Assembly: GCF_015776785.2 (NCBI RefSeq)
Contig: NZ_LFMD02000007.1
Span: forward strand, 281,559 to 345,558
DNA: 64,000 nt
Direction of reading: 5' to 3'
From: Kitasatospora sp. SUK 42
Lineage (GTDB): Bacteria > Actinomycetota > Actinomycetes > Streptomycetales > Streptomycetaceae
In this document: in pieces, positions 32,868-40,548 of the stretch
How positions within the stretch are numbered: the first letter of the stretch is position 1
Layout: each line of letters opens with the position of its first letter
Made by a program: the position numbers and the translations under genes
The notes under the pieces: generated by a model
What the model was told of the DNA's origin: nothing
Seen by the model: only the letters and a program-made list of their open reading frames with translations
The model's database searches: none

Positions 32868-34253
32868 TCACTCCTCGCTGTGGATGAAGACGTTCTTGGT
32901 CTCGGTGAAGTGGCGCAGCGCGTCCGGCCCCAGCTCGCGGCCCACCCCGGACTCGCCGTAGCCGCCGAAGGGCGTCCAGTAGCGCACCGAGGAGTGGGAG
33001 TTGACCGACAGGTTGCCCGCCCGTACGCCCCGGGCCAGGCGCAGCGCCCGACCGACGTCCCTGGTCCAGATCGAGCCGGACAGGCCGTAGCGGGTGGCGT
33101 TGGCCAGGCGCAGCGCGTCGGCCTCGTCGGTGAACGGCAGGACGACGGCGACCGGGCCGAAGATCTCCTCGGTGACGGCGGGGCACTCCGGGTCGGTGGG
33201 CGCGAGCACGGTCGGCGGGTACCAGTAGCCGGGGCCGTCCGGCACCTCGCCGCGGGCCAGCACGGGCAGGTCGGGGGTGACGTAGGAGGCGACCCGGCGG
33301 ACCTGGCCGGCCGAGATCAGCGGGCCGAGCTGGGTGGCCGGGTCGGCCGGGTCACCGGTGCGCAGCGCCTCGACGGCGGGCAGCAGCAGGGCGAGGAAGT
33401 CCTCGTACACCTCGCGCTGGACCAGGATCCGGCTGCGGGCGCAGCAGTCCTGGCCGCTGTTGTCGGCGAAGGACATCGGGTCGGCGGCGCGGGCCAGGTC
33501 CGCGTCGGCGAAGACCACGCTGGGGCTCTTGCCGCCGAGTTCCAAGGTGACCCTCTTGACGCGGGCGGCGCAGCGGGCGGCGACCTCCTTGCCGACCAGG
33601 GTCGAGCCGGTGAAGACGATCTTGCGTACCGCCGGGTGGTCGACCAGGGCCCGCCCGGTGGTGGTTCCGGCGCCCGGGACGACCTGGAACAGGCCCTCGG
33701 GCAGGCCTGCCGCCAGGGCGAGTTCGGCCAGGCGCAGCGCGGTCAGCGGGGTCTCCTCGGCGGGCTTGAGCAGCACCGCGTTGCCGGCCGCGAGGGCGGG
33801 GGCGAAGCTCCGTGCGGCGGTCGGCATCGGGAAGTTCCAGGGCGCGATCACCCCGACCGTGCCGACCGGTTCGTGGAAGGTCACGTCCAGTCCGCCGGGC
33901 ACCGGGATCTGGCGGCCGGTCAGCCGCTCCACTCCCCCGGCCGCGTACTCCAGCAGGTCGCGGACGTTGCCGGCCTCCCAGCGGGCGTTGCCCACGGTGT
34001 GCCCGGCCTCGCCGACCTCCAGGGCGGCCAGTTCGGGGACGTGCACCTCGACCTGGTCGGCGAACCGGCGCAGCAGCCGGGCGCGTTCACCGGGTGCCAG
34101 CGCCGCCCAGCCCGCCTGGGCCTTGTCGGCGCGCCGGACGGCCTCGTCCAGCTGCTCGGCGGTGGTGTCCGGGACGGTCGCGAGCACCTGCCCGGTGGCG
34201 GGGTCGCGGACGGTGCCGGCGGGCGGCTCGGTGCTGTTCGTCTGCTCGGTCAC
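32868..34253 (-). CDS. Aldehyde dehydrogenase of the gamma-glutamyl-amine cluster
   Basis: This is an NAD(P)-dependent ALDH of 461 residues. PWNFPMP and KPAEETPL bind the cofactor, FTGSTLVGK follows, the general-base region is LELGGKSP, and the nucleophilic cysteine lies in NSGQDCCARSRI. It starts at GTG, 3 bases after the stop of the GlnA-like gene. It probably oxidises a gamma-glutamyl aldehyde to the acid that the divergent hydrolase then releases. Confidence 0.93.
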   Translation of the reverse strand: MTEQTNSTEPPAGTVRDPATGQVLATVPDTTAEQLDEAVRRADKAQAGWAALAPGERARLLRRFADQVEVHVPELAALEVGEAGHTVGNARWEAGNVRDLLEYAAGGVERLTGRQIPVPGGLDVTFHEPVGTVGVIAPWNFPMPTAARSFAPALAAGNAVLLKPAEETPLTALRLAELALAAGLPEGLFQVVPGAGTTTGRALVDHPAVRKIVFTGSTLVGKEVAARCAARVKRVTLELGGKSPSVVFADADLARAADPMSFADNSGQDCCARSRILVQREVYEDFLALLLPAVEALRTGDPADPATQLGPLISAGQVRRVASYVTPDLPVLARGEVPDGPGYWYPPTVLAPTDPECPAVTEEIFGPVAVVLPFTDEADALRLANATRYGLSGSIWTRDVGRALRLARGVRAGNLSVNSHSSVRYWTPFGGYGESGVGRELGPDALRHFTETKNVFIHSEE

Positions 34254-34256
34254 GGC

Positions 34257-35642
34257 TCACATCCGTTCGAAGGACCGGTAGCGCTCCCAGTCGGTGACGG
34301 CCCCGTCGTAGGCGGCCTGCTCGACCCGGGCCATGTTCAGGTAGTGCTCGACCACGTCGTCGCCGAAGGCCGTCCGGGCCAGCTCGCTCTCCGCCCACAA
34401 CCCGGCCGCCTCGCGCAGCGATCCGGGCACCCGGGCGTACTCGTCCACCGCGTAGGCGTTGCCCAGGCAGGGCGCCGGCAGGTCCAGCTTGCGCTGGAGG
34501 CCGTGCAGGCCGGCCGCGATCATCCCGGCGACCGCGAGGTACGGGTTGACGTCGCCGCCGGGCACCCGGTTCTCCATCCGCAGCGACGGGCCGTGGCCGA
34601 CCACCCGGTAGGCGCAGGTGCGGTTGTCCCGGCCCCAGGCGACGGCGGTCGGGGCGAAGGAGCCGGGGCGGTAGCGCTTGTACGAGTTGATGTTGGGTGC
34701 GTACAGCAGGGCGAACTCGCGCAGGGCGACGAGCTGTCCGGCCAGGAAGTGCCGCATGGTGTCGGTCATCCGGCCGTCCCGGTCCGCGAAGGCGGGGGCG
34801 CCGACGGCGTCGCGCAGCGACAGGTGGATGTGGCAGCTGTTGCCCTCGCGCTCGTCGTACTTGGCCATGAAGGTGAGCGCGCAGCCCTGTTGGGCGGCGA
34901 TCTCCTTGGCGCCGGTCTTGTAGACGCTGTGCTGGTCGCAGGTGGTGAGGGCGTCCGTGTAGCGGAAGGCGATCTCGTGCTGGCCGAGGTTGCACTCGCC
35001 CTTGGCGGACTCCACGGTCAGCCCGGCGCCGGCCATCTCGTTGCGGATCCGGGAGAGCAGCGGCTCGATCCGGGCGGTGCCCAGCATCGAGTAGTCCACG
35101 TTGTAGAGGTTCGCCGGGGTCAGGCCGCGGTAACCGCCGAGCCAGGCCTGCTCGTAGGTGTCGCGGAAGACGAGGAACTCCAGCTCGGTGCCGATGTCCG
35201 CGGCCAGGCCGTACTCGGCGAGCCGCTCGATCTGGCGGCGCAGCAGCTGGCGCGGGGCGGCGTCCACCGGGTGGCCGCCGTGCCGGGCGAGGTCGGCGGT
35301 GACCTGGGCGGTGCCCGGCTGCCAGGGGGTCAGCCGCAGGGTCGCGAGGTCGGGGCGCATCGCGAAGTCGCCGTAGCCGGTGGCCCAGGAGGAGAAGGCG
35401 TAGCCGTCCACGGTGTTCTGGTCCACGTCCACGGCCAGCAGGTAGTCGCAGGCCTCGGCGCCGTTCTCGGCCACCTCGTCGAGGAAGAAGCGGGCGGCGA
35501 ACCGTTTGCCCTGGAGGCGCCCCTGCATGTCGGTGAAGGAGAGCGCGACGGTGTGCACCTCGCCCGCGTCCACCAGGATGCGCAGTTCGTCCAGGGTCAG
35601 CGGCGGCCGGGGCGGCGAGCCCGCGGCGGCGTTCTCGGGCAT
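34257..35642 (-). CDS. Glutamine synthetase-like gamma-glutamyl-amine ligase
   Basis: This 461-residue GS-fold enzyme has the beta-grasp N domain with VALSFTDMQGRLQGKR. Its catalytic domain has IGTELEFLVF, ESAKGECNLGQHEIAFRY, the ATP histidine block GNSCHIHLSL, and NRVPGGDVNPYLAVAG. Order and neighbours match the S. coelicolor GlnA4 locus (SCO1613 region), whose product attaches ethanolamine to glutamate. This gene could be its orthologue or a polyamine version (GlnA3-like). It is unlikely to be the main glutamine synthetase because the cluster is catabolic. Confidence 0.88.
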   Translation of the reverse strand: MPENAAAGSPPRPPLTLDELRILVDAGEVHTVALSFTDMQGRLQGKRFAARFFLDEVAENGAEACDYLLAVDVDQNTVDGYAFSSWATGYGDFAMRPDLATLRLTPWQPGTAQVTADLARHGGHPVDAAPRQLLRRQIERLAEYGLAADIGTELEFLVFRDTYEQAWLGGYRGLTPANLYNVDYSMLGTARIEPLLSRIRNEMAGAGLTVESAKGECNLGQHEIAFRYTDALTTCDQHSVYKTGAKEIAAQQGCALTFMAKYDEREGNSCHIHLSLRDAVGAPAFADRDGRMTDTMRHFLAGQLVALREFALLYAPNINSYKRYRPGSFAPTAVAWGRDNRTCAYRVVGHGPSLRMENRVPGGDVNPYLAVAGMIAAGLHGLQRKLDLPAPCLGNAYAVDEYARVPGSLREAAGLWAESELARTAFGDDVVEHYLNMARVEQAAYDGAVTDWERYRSFERM

Positions 35643-35789
35643 GGCGGAACCCCTCCTCCTCGATCACTCTTCGAGATCAAGCGGTCACAGCGAACCGTAC
35701 GGCCTGCGGCTCGCGGGGCGGAAGAGGGCGGACGGGTGTGGCGCGCCGACATGCGTGGTTGACGGTGTATCAGACGGTGCGGGAGGAGA

Positions 35790-36527
35790 ATGCGCGCCAT
35801 GGATCGCAGGCCTTTCATCGGTGTCAGCACCTATCTGGTGGACGCGAGTTGGAGCGACTGGCGGGGCCGCCGGGTGGCCCTGGTGCCGGAGCGGTACACC
35901 GCGTACGTCCAGGACTCCGGTGGGATCGCCGTCCTGCTGCCGCCCGACGCCCCCGAGCGCGCGCCCGAGGTGCTCGCCCGGCTGGACGCCCTGGTCATCG
36001 CGGGCGGGCCGGACCTCGACCCCGGCTACTACGGGGAGCCGACGCATCCGGCGACGGAGGTGGACTCGCCGGAGCGGGACGCCTGGGAGGTGGCGCTGCT
36101 GCGGGGCGCGCTGGCGGCGGGCATGCCGGTGCTGGGGATCTGCCGGGGCATGCAGATCCTGAACGTGGTGTGCGGGGGAACGCTGGTGCAGCACCTGCCG
36201 GACGTGGTGGCGGTGGACGTGCACGGCGGATCGCCGGGGAAGTACGGGACGCACGTGGTGCGGCCGGTGCCGGGGACGCTGGTGGGCGGGCTGCTGCCGG
36301 AGAGCGAGCTGGAGGTGCCGACCTTCCACCACCAGGGGGTGGGCCGGCTGGGGGCGGGGCTGCGGGTGAGCGCGCTCGCCCCGGACGGGACGGTGGAGGC
36401 GGTGGAGGGGCCGGGGTTCACGGTGGGGGTGCAGTGGCATCCGGAGCAGGGGGACGATCTGCGGGTGATGCAGGCCCTGGTCCGGGCGGCCACCGCGGCG
36501 GCCCTGGACGCGGTGGCGCTGCGCTGA
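35790..36527 (+). CDS. Gamma-glutamyl hydrolase, class I glutamine amidotransferase (PuuD-like)
   Basis: This 245-residue peptidase C26-type enzyme releases glutamate from gamma-glutamyl compounds. The nucleophile is the cysteine in GICRGMQILN, and the other triad members are in VQWHPEQ. It diverges from the GlnA-like operon and completes the pathway ligate, oxidise, oxidise, hydrolyse. Two ATGs (35790 and 35799) follow one GGAGGAG site; the second has the better spacing. There is no terminator before the next gene, and 36528-36775 shows nothing I can name. Confidence 0.9.
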   Translation: MRAMDRRPFIGVSTYLVDASWSDWRGRRVALVPERYTAYVQDSGGIAVLLPPDAPERAPEVLARLDALVIAGGPDLDPGYYGEPTHPATEVDSPERDAWEVALLRGALAAGMPVLGICRGMQILNVVCGGTLVQHLPDVVAVDVHGGSPGKYGTHVVRPVPGTLVGGLLPESELEVPTFHHQGVGRLGAGLRVSALAPDGTVEAVEGPGFTVGVQWHPEQGDDLRVMQALVRAATAAALDAVALR

Positions 36528-36775
36528 GCCCGGACGGGGCCGGGCATTCACCTCACCCGTTCAGGTGAGCCGGAATCGCGGCCCTGACCAGGTCCTGTGC
36601 CAGCGGCAGTCCGGCCGCCGACACACCCTTCCGTACGGGGCCCGCGGGGCGCCTGAACGGCAACGACAACGGTCACCAGTACAGCCTTTGGATCTTTGTC
36701 GATTCTGCGGTTCACTTCGAGTGCGGGGCGATCGCATCCCGTCACCAATCACCCGTGCACCCAGAGAGGGCTTCG

Positions 36776-37840
36776 ATGGCCGGGCACGAGCACTCCCACG
36801 ATGATCATGCGCATGACCAACAGCACGCGCACGGCCACGGGCACGAACACGGGGGCCACGGCGGGCACGGGGGCCACTCGCACGGCGTGGCCGCCGACGC
36901 CGACCGCCGCTGGCTGGTCAGCGCCCTCGCCCTGATCGTCGTCTTCATGGCCGGCGAGGTCGCGGTCGGCTTCGCCGCCCGCTCACTGGCCCTGATCTCC
37001 GACGCGGCGCACATGCTCACCGACGCCGCCTCGATCGTGCTGGCCCTGGTCGCGATGCGGCTGGCCGCCCGGCCGGCCCGCGGCGGCTACACGTACGGGC
37101 TCAAGCGCGCCGAGATCCTCTCCGCGCAGGCCAACGGCGTGACCCTGCTGGTGCTGTCGGCCTGGCTGGGCTACGAGGCGGTCAGGCGGCTGATCGAGCC
37201 GCCGCAGGTCACCGGCTCGCTGGTGCTGGTCACCGCGCTGATCGGGATCGTGGTCAACCTGGCCGCGACCTGGTGCATGTCGAAGGCCAACCGCACCTCG
37301 CTGAACGTCGAGGGCGCCTTCCAGCACGTGCTCACCGACCTGTACGCGTTCATCGCCACCGCCGTCGCCGGCGCGGTCATGCTGACCACCGGCTTCGCCC
37401 GCGCCGACGCCATCGCCTCGCTGATCGTCGTCGCACTGATGCTCAAGGCCGGCATCGGGCTGGTCCGGGACTCCGGGCGGATCTTCCTGGAGGCCGCCCC
37501 GGCCGGGATCGACCCGGACACCGTGGCCGACCGGCTGGTCGCCGAACCGCTGGTCGAGGAGATCCACGACCTGCACATCTGGGAGATCACCTCCAACCAG
37601 CCGGCCCTGTCCGCGCACATCCTGGTCACCCCCGGCGGCGACTGCCACGCCGTCCGGCGCGGGCTGCAGCGCCGGCTGGCGGAGGAGTACGGCATCACCC
37701 ACAGCACGCTCCAGGTCGACCACGTCGGCGAGGACGAGGCGGGCGCCCTCCTCCAGATCGCCGCCCCGGGCGACTCCGCCGCCGAGCACTGCGCCGACGC
37801 GCACGGCCCGGTGCACCGCGCGGGCCCGCACGAGCACTGA
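36776..37840 (+). CDS. Cation diffusion facilitator (zinc-type exporter)
   Basis: This 354-residue metal/proton antiporter of the plasma membrane has a long histidine-rich N-terminal arm (about 3-45). Six helices follow, with the metal site residues in SDAAHMLTDA (helix 2) and HVLTDLY (helix 5). The C-terminal cytosolic domain starts with VEEIHDLHIWEITSNQPALSAHI. The tail is again histidine-rich. This is the CzcD/ZitB type, so Zn is the likely substrate, with Co or Cd possible. The ATG with a GAGAGGG site is preferred over an upstream GTG. Confidence 0.93.
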   Translation: MAGHEHSHDDHAHDQQHAHGHGHEHGGHGGHGGHSHGVAADADRRWLVSALALIVVFMAGEVAVGFAARSLALISDAAHMLTDAASIVLALVAMRLAARPARGGYTYGLKRAEILSAQANGVTLLVLSAWLGYEAVRRLIEPPQVTGSLVLVTALIGIVVNLAATWCMSKANRTSLNVEGAFQHVLTDLYAFIATAVAGAVMLTTGFARADAIASLIVVALMLKAGIGLVRDSGRIFLEAAPAGIDPDTVADRLVAEPLVEEIHDLHIWEITSNQPALSAHILVTPGGDCHAVRRGLQRRLAEEYGITHSTLQVDHVGEDEAGALLQIAAPGDSAAEHCADAHGPVHRAGPHEH

Positions 37841-37877
37841 GGCCTCTCCGACGGCGCCGTACGGCATGATCTGAGGT

Positions 37878-38798
37878 GTGACCGCACCGCGACTGATGCT
37901 GCTCGACTCCGCCAGCCTGTACTTCCGGGCCTACTTCGGCGTACCGGACACCCTGCGCTCCCCGCAGGGTGAGCCGGTCAACGCCGTCCGCGGCCTGCTG
38001 GACTTCATCGCCCGGCTGGTCCAGGACCACCGCCCCGACGAACTCGTCGCCTGCATGGACGCCGACTGGCGCCCGCAGTGGCGGGTGGACCTCGTCCCCT
38101 CGTACAAGACCCACCGGGTCGCCGAGGCGGCCGAGGACGGCGAGGAGGAGGTGCCCGACACGCTCGCCCCGCAGGTCCCGGTGATCGAGCAGGTGCTGGA
38201 CGCGCTCGGCATCGCCCGGGTCGGCTCCCCCGGCTACGAGGCGGACGACGTGATCGGCACCCTCACCGCCCGCGCGAAGGGCCCGGTGCAGATCGTCACC
38301 GGCGACCGCGACCTCTTCCAACTCGTCGACGACGCCCGGGAGATCACCGTGCTCTATCCCGTCAAGGGCATGGGCAACCTCCAGGTCACCGACGACGCGC
38401 TCCTGCTGGAGAAGTACGGCGTGCGCGGCGCGCAGTACGCCGACATGGCCGCCCTGCGCGGCGACCCGTCCGACGGCCTGCCCGGCGTCAAGGGCATCGG
38501 CGAGAAGACCGCCGCCCAGCTGATCAACGAGTACGGCGACCTCGCGACCATCCGCGCCGCCGCCCTGGACACGGGCTCCAAGCTCACCCCGGCCCGCCGC
38601 CGCAACATCGTCGAGGGCTCCGCCTACCTCGACGTCGCCCCCAAGGTCGTCCGCGTCGCCGACGACGCCCCGCTGCCCGCCTTCGACCCGGCCCTCCCCC
38701 ACGAGCCGCTCGACCCGATGACCCTCGAAGAGCTCTCCACCCGCTGGGGTCTCGGCACCTCCCTGGCCCGCGTCCTGGAGGTCCTCGCCACCCGCTGA
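37878..38798 (+). CDS. 5'-3' exonuclease (Pol I N-domain-like)
   Basis: This 306-residue stand-alone flap-type nuclease has metal-binding acidic residues in LMLLDSASLYFRAYFG, ACMDADWRPQWR, YEADDVIGTL and TGDRDLFQLV. A helix-hairpin-helix lies in LPGVKGIGEKTAAQLI. It probably removes RNA primers or flaps beside Pol I. The start is GTG at 37878, 38 bases after the CDF gene, and the end is marked by a strong hairpin. Confidence 0.92.
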   Translation: MTAPRLMLLDSASLYFRAYFGVPDTLRSPQGEPVNAVRGLLDFIARLVQDHRPDELVACMDADWRPQWRVDLVPSYKTHRVAEAAEDGEEEVPDTLAPQVPVIEQVLDALGIARVGSPGYEADDVIGTLTARAKGPVQIVTGDRDLFQLVDDAREITVLYPVKGMGNLQVTDDALLLEKYGVRGAQYADMAALRGDPSDGLPGVKGIGEKTAAQLINEYGDLATIRAAALDTGSKLTPARRRNIVEGSAYLDVAPKVVRVADDAPLPAFDPALPHEPLDPMTLEELSTRWGLGTSLARVLEVLATR

Positions 38799-38810
38799 GC
38801 CCCCGGACGA

Positions 38811-38847
38811 GAGGGCCCGCACGTTCGACGCGAACGTGCGGGCCCTC
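38811..38847 (+). terminator. Terminator after the exonuclease gene
   Basis: A perfect 17-bp stem (GAGGGCCCGCACGTTCG) has a 3-base loop. The stem is nearly identical to the hairpin at 40499-40538 on the other side of the multicopper oxidase gene. Confidence 0.9.
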
Positions 38848-38870
38848 GCCCTACCGGCGGTGAGCAGAAG

Positions 38871-38909
38871 GGCCGATGAGCCGGGTGGCCGATGAGCCGG
38901 GTGGCCGAT
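38871..38909. repeat. 16-bp tandem duplication
   Basis: GGCCGATGAGCCGGGT occurs twice in a row and is followed by GGCCGAT. It lies between the terminator and the multicopper oxidase gene. Confidence 0.95.
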
Positions 38910-38999
38910 TCCGGCGGGCGACACGTGGACGTCCGGGATGGGATGGAGGGGCCCGGTCCTCGTCCCCGCTCCGCGGCCTCTCTGATGGAGACGTACCTC

Positions 39000-40463
39000 A
39001 TGCGGCCTCGCTTCGTCCCAGCCCGGCTCGCCGCCGGGCTGGCGCTCGCCCTGGCGTTCACCATCGGCGGCACGCCGGTGTCCTGGGCCGTCCAGCCGGT
39101 CCCTCCGTCCGCGCAGTCACCGACGGCCGGGCCCGGACAACCCCTCCAGGACCCCCCGGAACTGGTGAGCCACGACGGCGTGCTCAGGGCGGAGATCGTC
39201 GTCGCCAGACGCAAGGTCGCGGTGGGCGACCGCGAGCTGTACGCGCTGACGTACAACGACCGCTACATGCCGCCCACCCTGAGGATCCGCCCGGGTGACC
39301 GGGTGGAGCTGGCCATGACGAACGCCGGGTCCGAGGACACCAACCTCCACGTCCACGGGCTGCACGTGTCACCCAAGAGCCCGTCCGACGACATCTTCAT
39401 CGCCATCAAGCCCGGTGAGACCTACCACTACCGCTACCGCATCCCGGGCGACATCACGCCGGGCACCTACTGGTACCACTCCCACGAGCACATGCGCTCG
39501 GCCGCGCAGGTCGCGGGCGGCGAGTCGGGCATCATCATCGTCGACGGGTTGCAGCGGTACCTGCCCCGCAAACTGCGGCACATCACCGAGCACATCGTCG
39601 CGCTCAAGGACGACCAGGTCGAGGGCGACTCCGTCAAGACCGACGACCTGAGCATCGGCGCACCGACCAATCGCACCGTCAACGGCCAGCAGAACCCGGT
39701 CATCCGCATCCGGCCGGGCGAGACCCAGCTGTGGCGACTGGCCAACATCGGCGCCAACATCTACTACAAGCTCCACCTGCCGGGCAGCGCGTTCCACGTG
39801 ATCGCGCAGGACGGCTACCCGGTCGAACGCGTCTACGCCGCCGACTCCCTGGTCATTCCGGCCGGCGCCCGCTTCGACGTGCTGGTACAGGGCGGCCCGC
39901 CCGGCACCACCCCGCTCCAGACCCTCGCCTACGACACCGGACCGGACGGAAACCAGTTCCCCCAGGTGGACCTGGCCACCGTGGTCTCCCAGGGCACACC
40001 GATGGAACCGGCGACACTGCCCGTCCGCTTCGCCCACAACGACGACCTCGCGGACGCCCCGATCGCCGCCCGGCACGACATCGTCTACACGGAGAACGCG
40101 GCCGGCACCGAGTTCTACATCAACGGCGAACAGTTCGACCCCAACCGGGTCGACCTCACCTCGAAGCTGAACACCGTCGAGGAGTGGCGCGTCGTCAACA
40201 ACACCGGGGAGGAACACTCCTTCCACGTCCACACCGACCACTTCCAGCTGATGAGCATCAACGGCACACCCACCCCGCCCGACCACCGCTGGTACGAGAC
40301 CATCAACGTCCCGGCCAACGGCAACGCCGTCCTGCGCATCCGCTTCGACGACTTCACCGGCAGGACCGTCCTGCACTGCCACATCCTCAACCACGAGGAC
40401 AAGGGCATGATGGCCGTCCTCGACATCGTCCCGGACCACCCGGCCTCACCGCAGGGCAGCTGA
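39000..40463 (+). CDS. Secreted multicopper oxidase
   Basis: This 487-residue precursor has a signal peptide (RPRFVPARLAAGLALALAFTIGG) and the copper ligands of a three-domain laccase/ascorbate-oxidase type: HVHGLH (near 117), WYHSHEH (near 158), HSFHVHTDHFQ (near 405) and LHCHILNHEDKGMM (near 458). The residue after the type 1 histidine (GMM) supplies the axial methionine. It may oxidise phenols or Cu(I)/metals. The start is the ATG after GGAG (38987-38990); longer in-frame starts lack a site. It stands alone between two matching hairpins. Confidence 0.92.
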   Translation: MRPRFVPARLAAGLALALAFTIGGTPVSWAVQPVPPSAQSPTAGPGQPLQDPPELVSHDGVLRAEIVVARRKVAVGDRELYALTYNDRYMPPTLRIRPGDRVELAMTNAGSEDTNLHVHGLHVSPKSPSDDIFIAIKPGETYHYRYRIPGDITPGTYWYHSHEHMRSAAQVAGGESGIIIVDGLQRYLPRKLRHITEHIVALKDDQVEGDSVKTDDLSIGAPTNRTVNGQQNPVIRIRPGETQLWRLANIGANIYYKLHLPGSAFHVIAQDGYPVERVYAADSLVIPAGARFDVLVQGGPPGTTPLQTLAYDTGPDGNQFPQVDLATVVSQGTPMEPATLPVRFAHNDDLADAPIAARHDIVYTENAAGTEFYINGEQFDPNRVDLTSKLNTVEEWRVVNNTGEEHSFHVHTDHFQLMSINGTPTPPDHRWYETINVPANGNAVLRIRFDDFTGRTVLHCHILNHEDKGMMAVLDIVPDHPASPQGS

Positions 40464-40498
40464 GCGGCCTCCCGCCCAGCCGGTCTCCCGGGCATGCG

Positions 40499-40538
40499 AA
40501 GGGGCCCGCGCGTTCGGCGTCGAACGTGCGGGCCCCTT
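40499..40538. terminator. Terminator between the multicopper oxidase and helicase genes
   Basis: A stem of GGGGCCCGCGCGTTCG with CGAACGTGCGGGCCCC (one mismatch) has loop GCGT, flanked by AA and TT. It is bidirectional and a near-copy of 38811-38847. Confidence 0.9.
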
Positions 40539-40548
40539 CCGGGTCGTA

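Noticed and set aside
36528..36775. A Zur-type zinc operator before the CDF exporter
   Set aside because: AACGGCAACGACAACGG looks suggestive but lacks the palindromic TGA...TCA arms, so no call was made.
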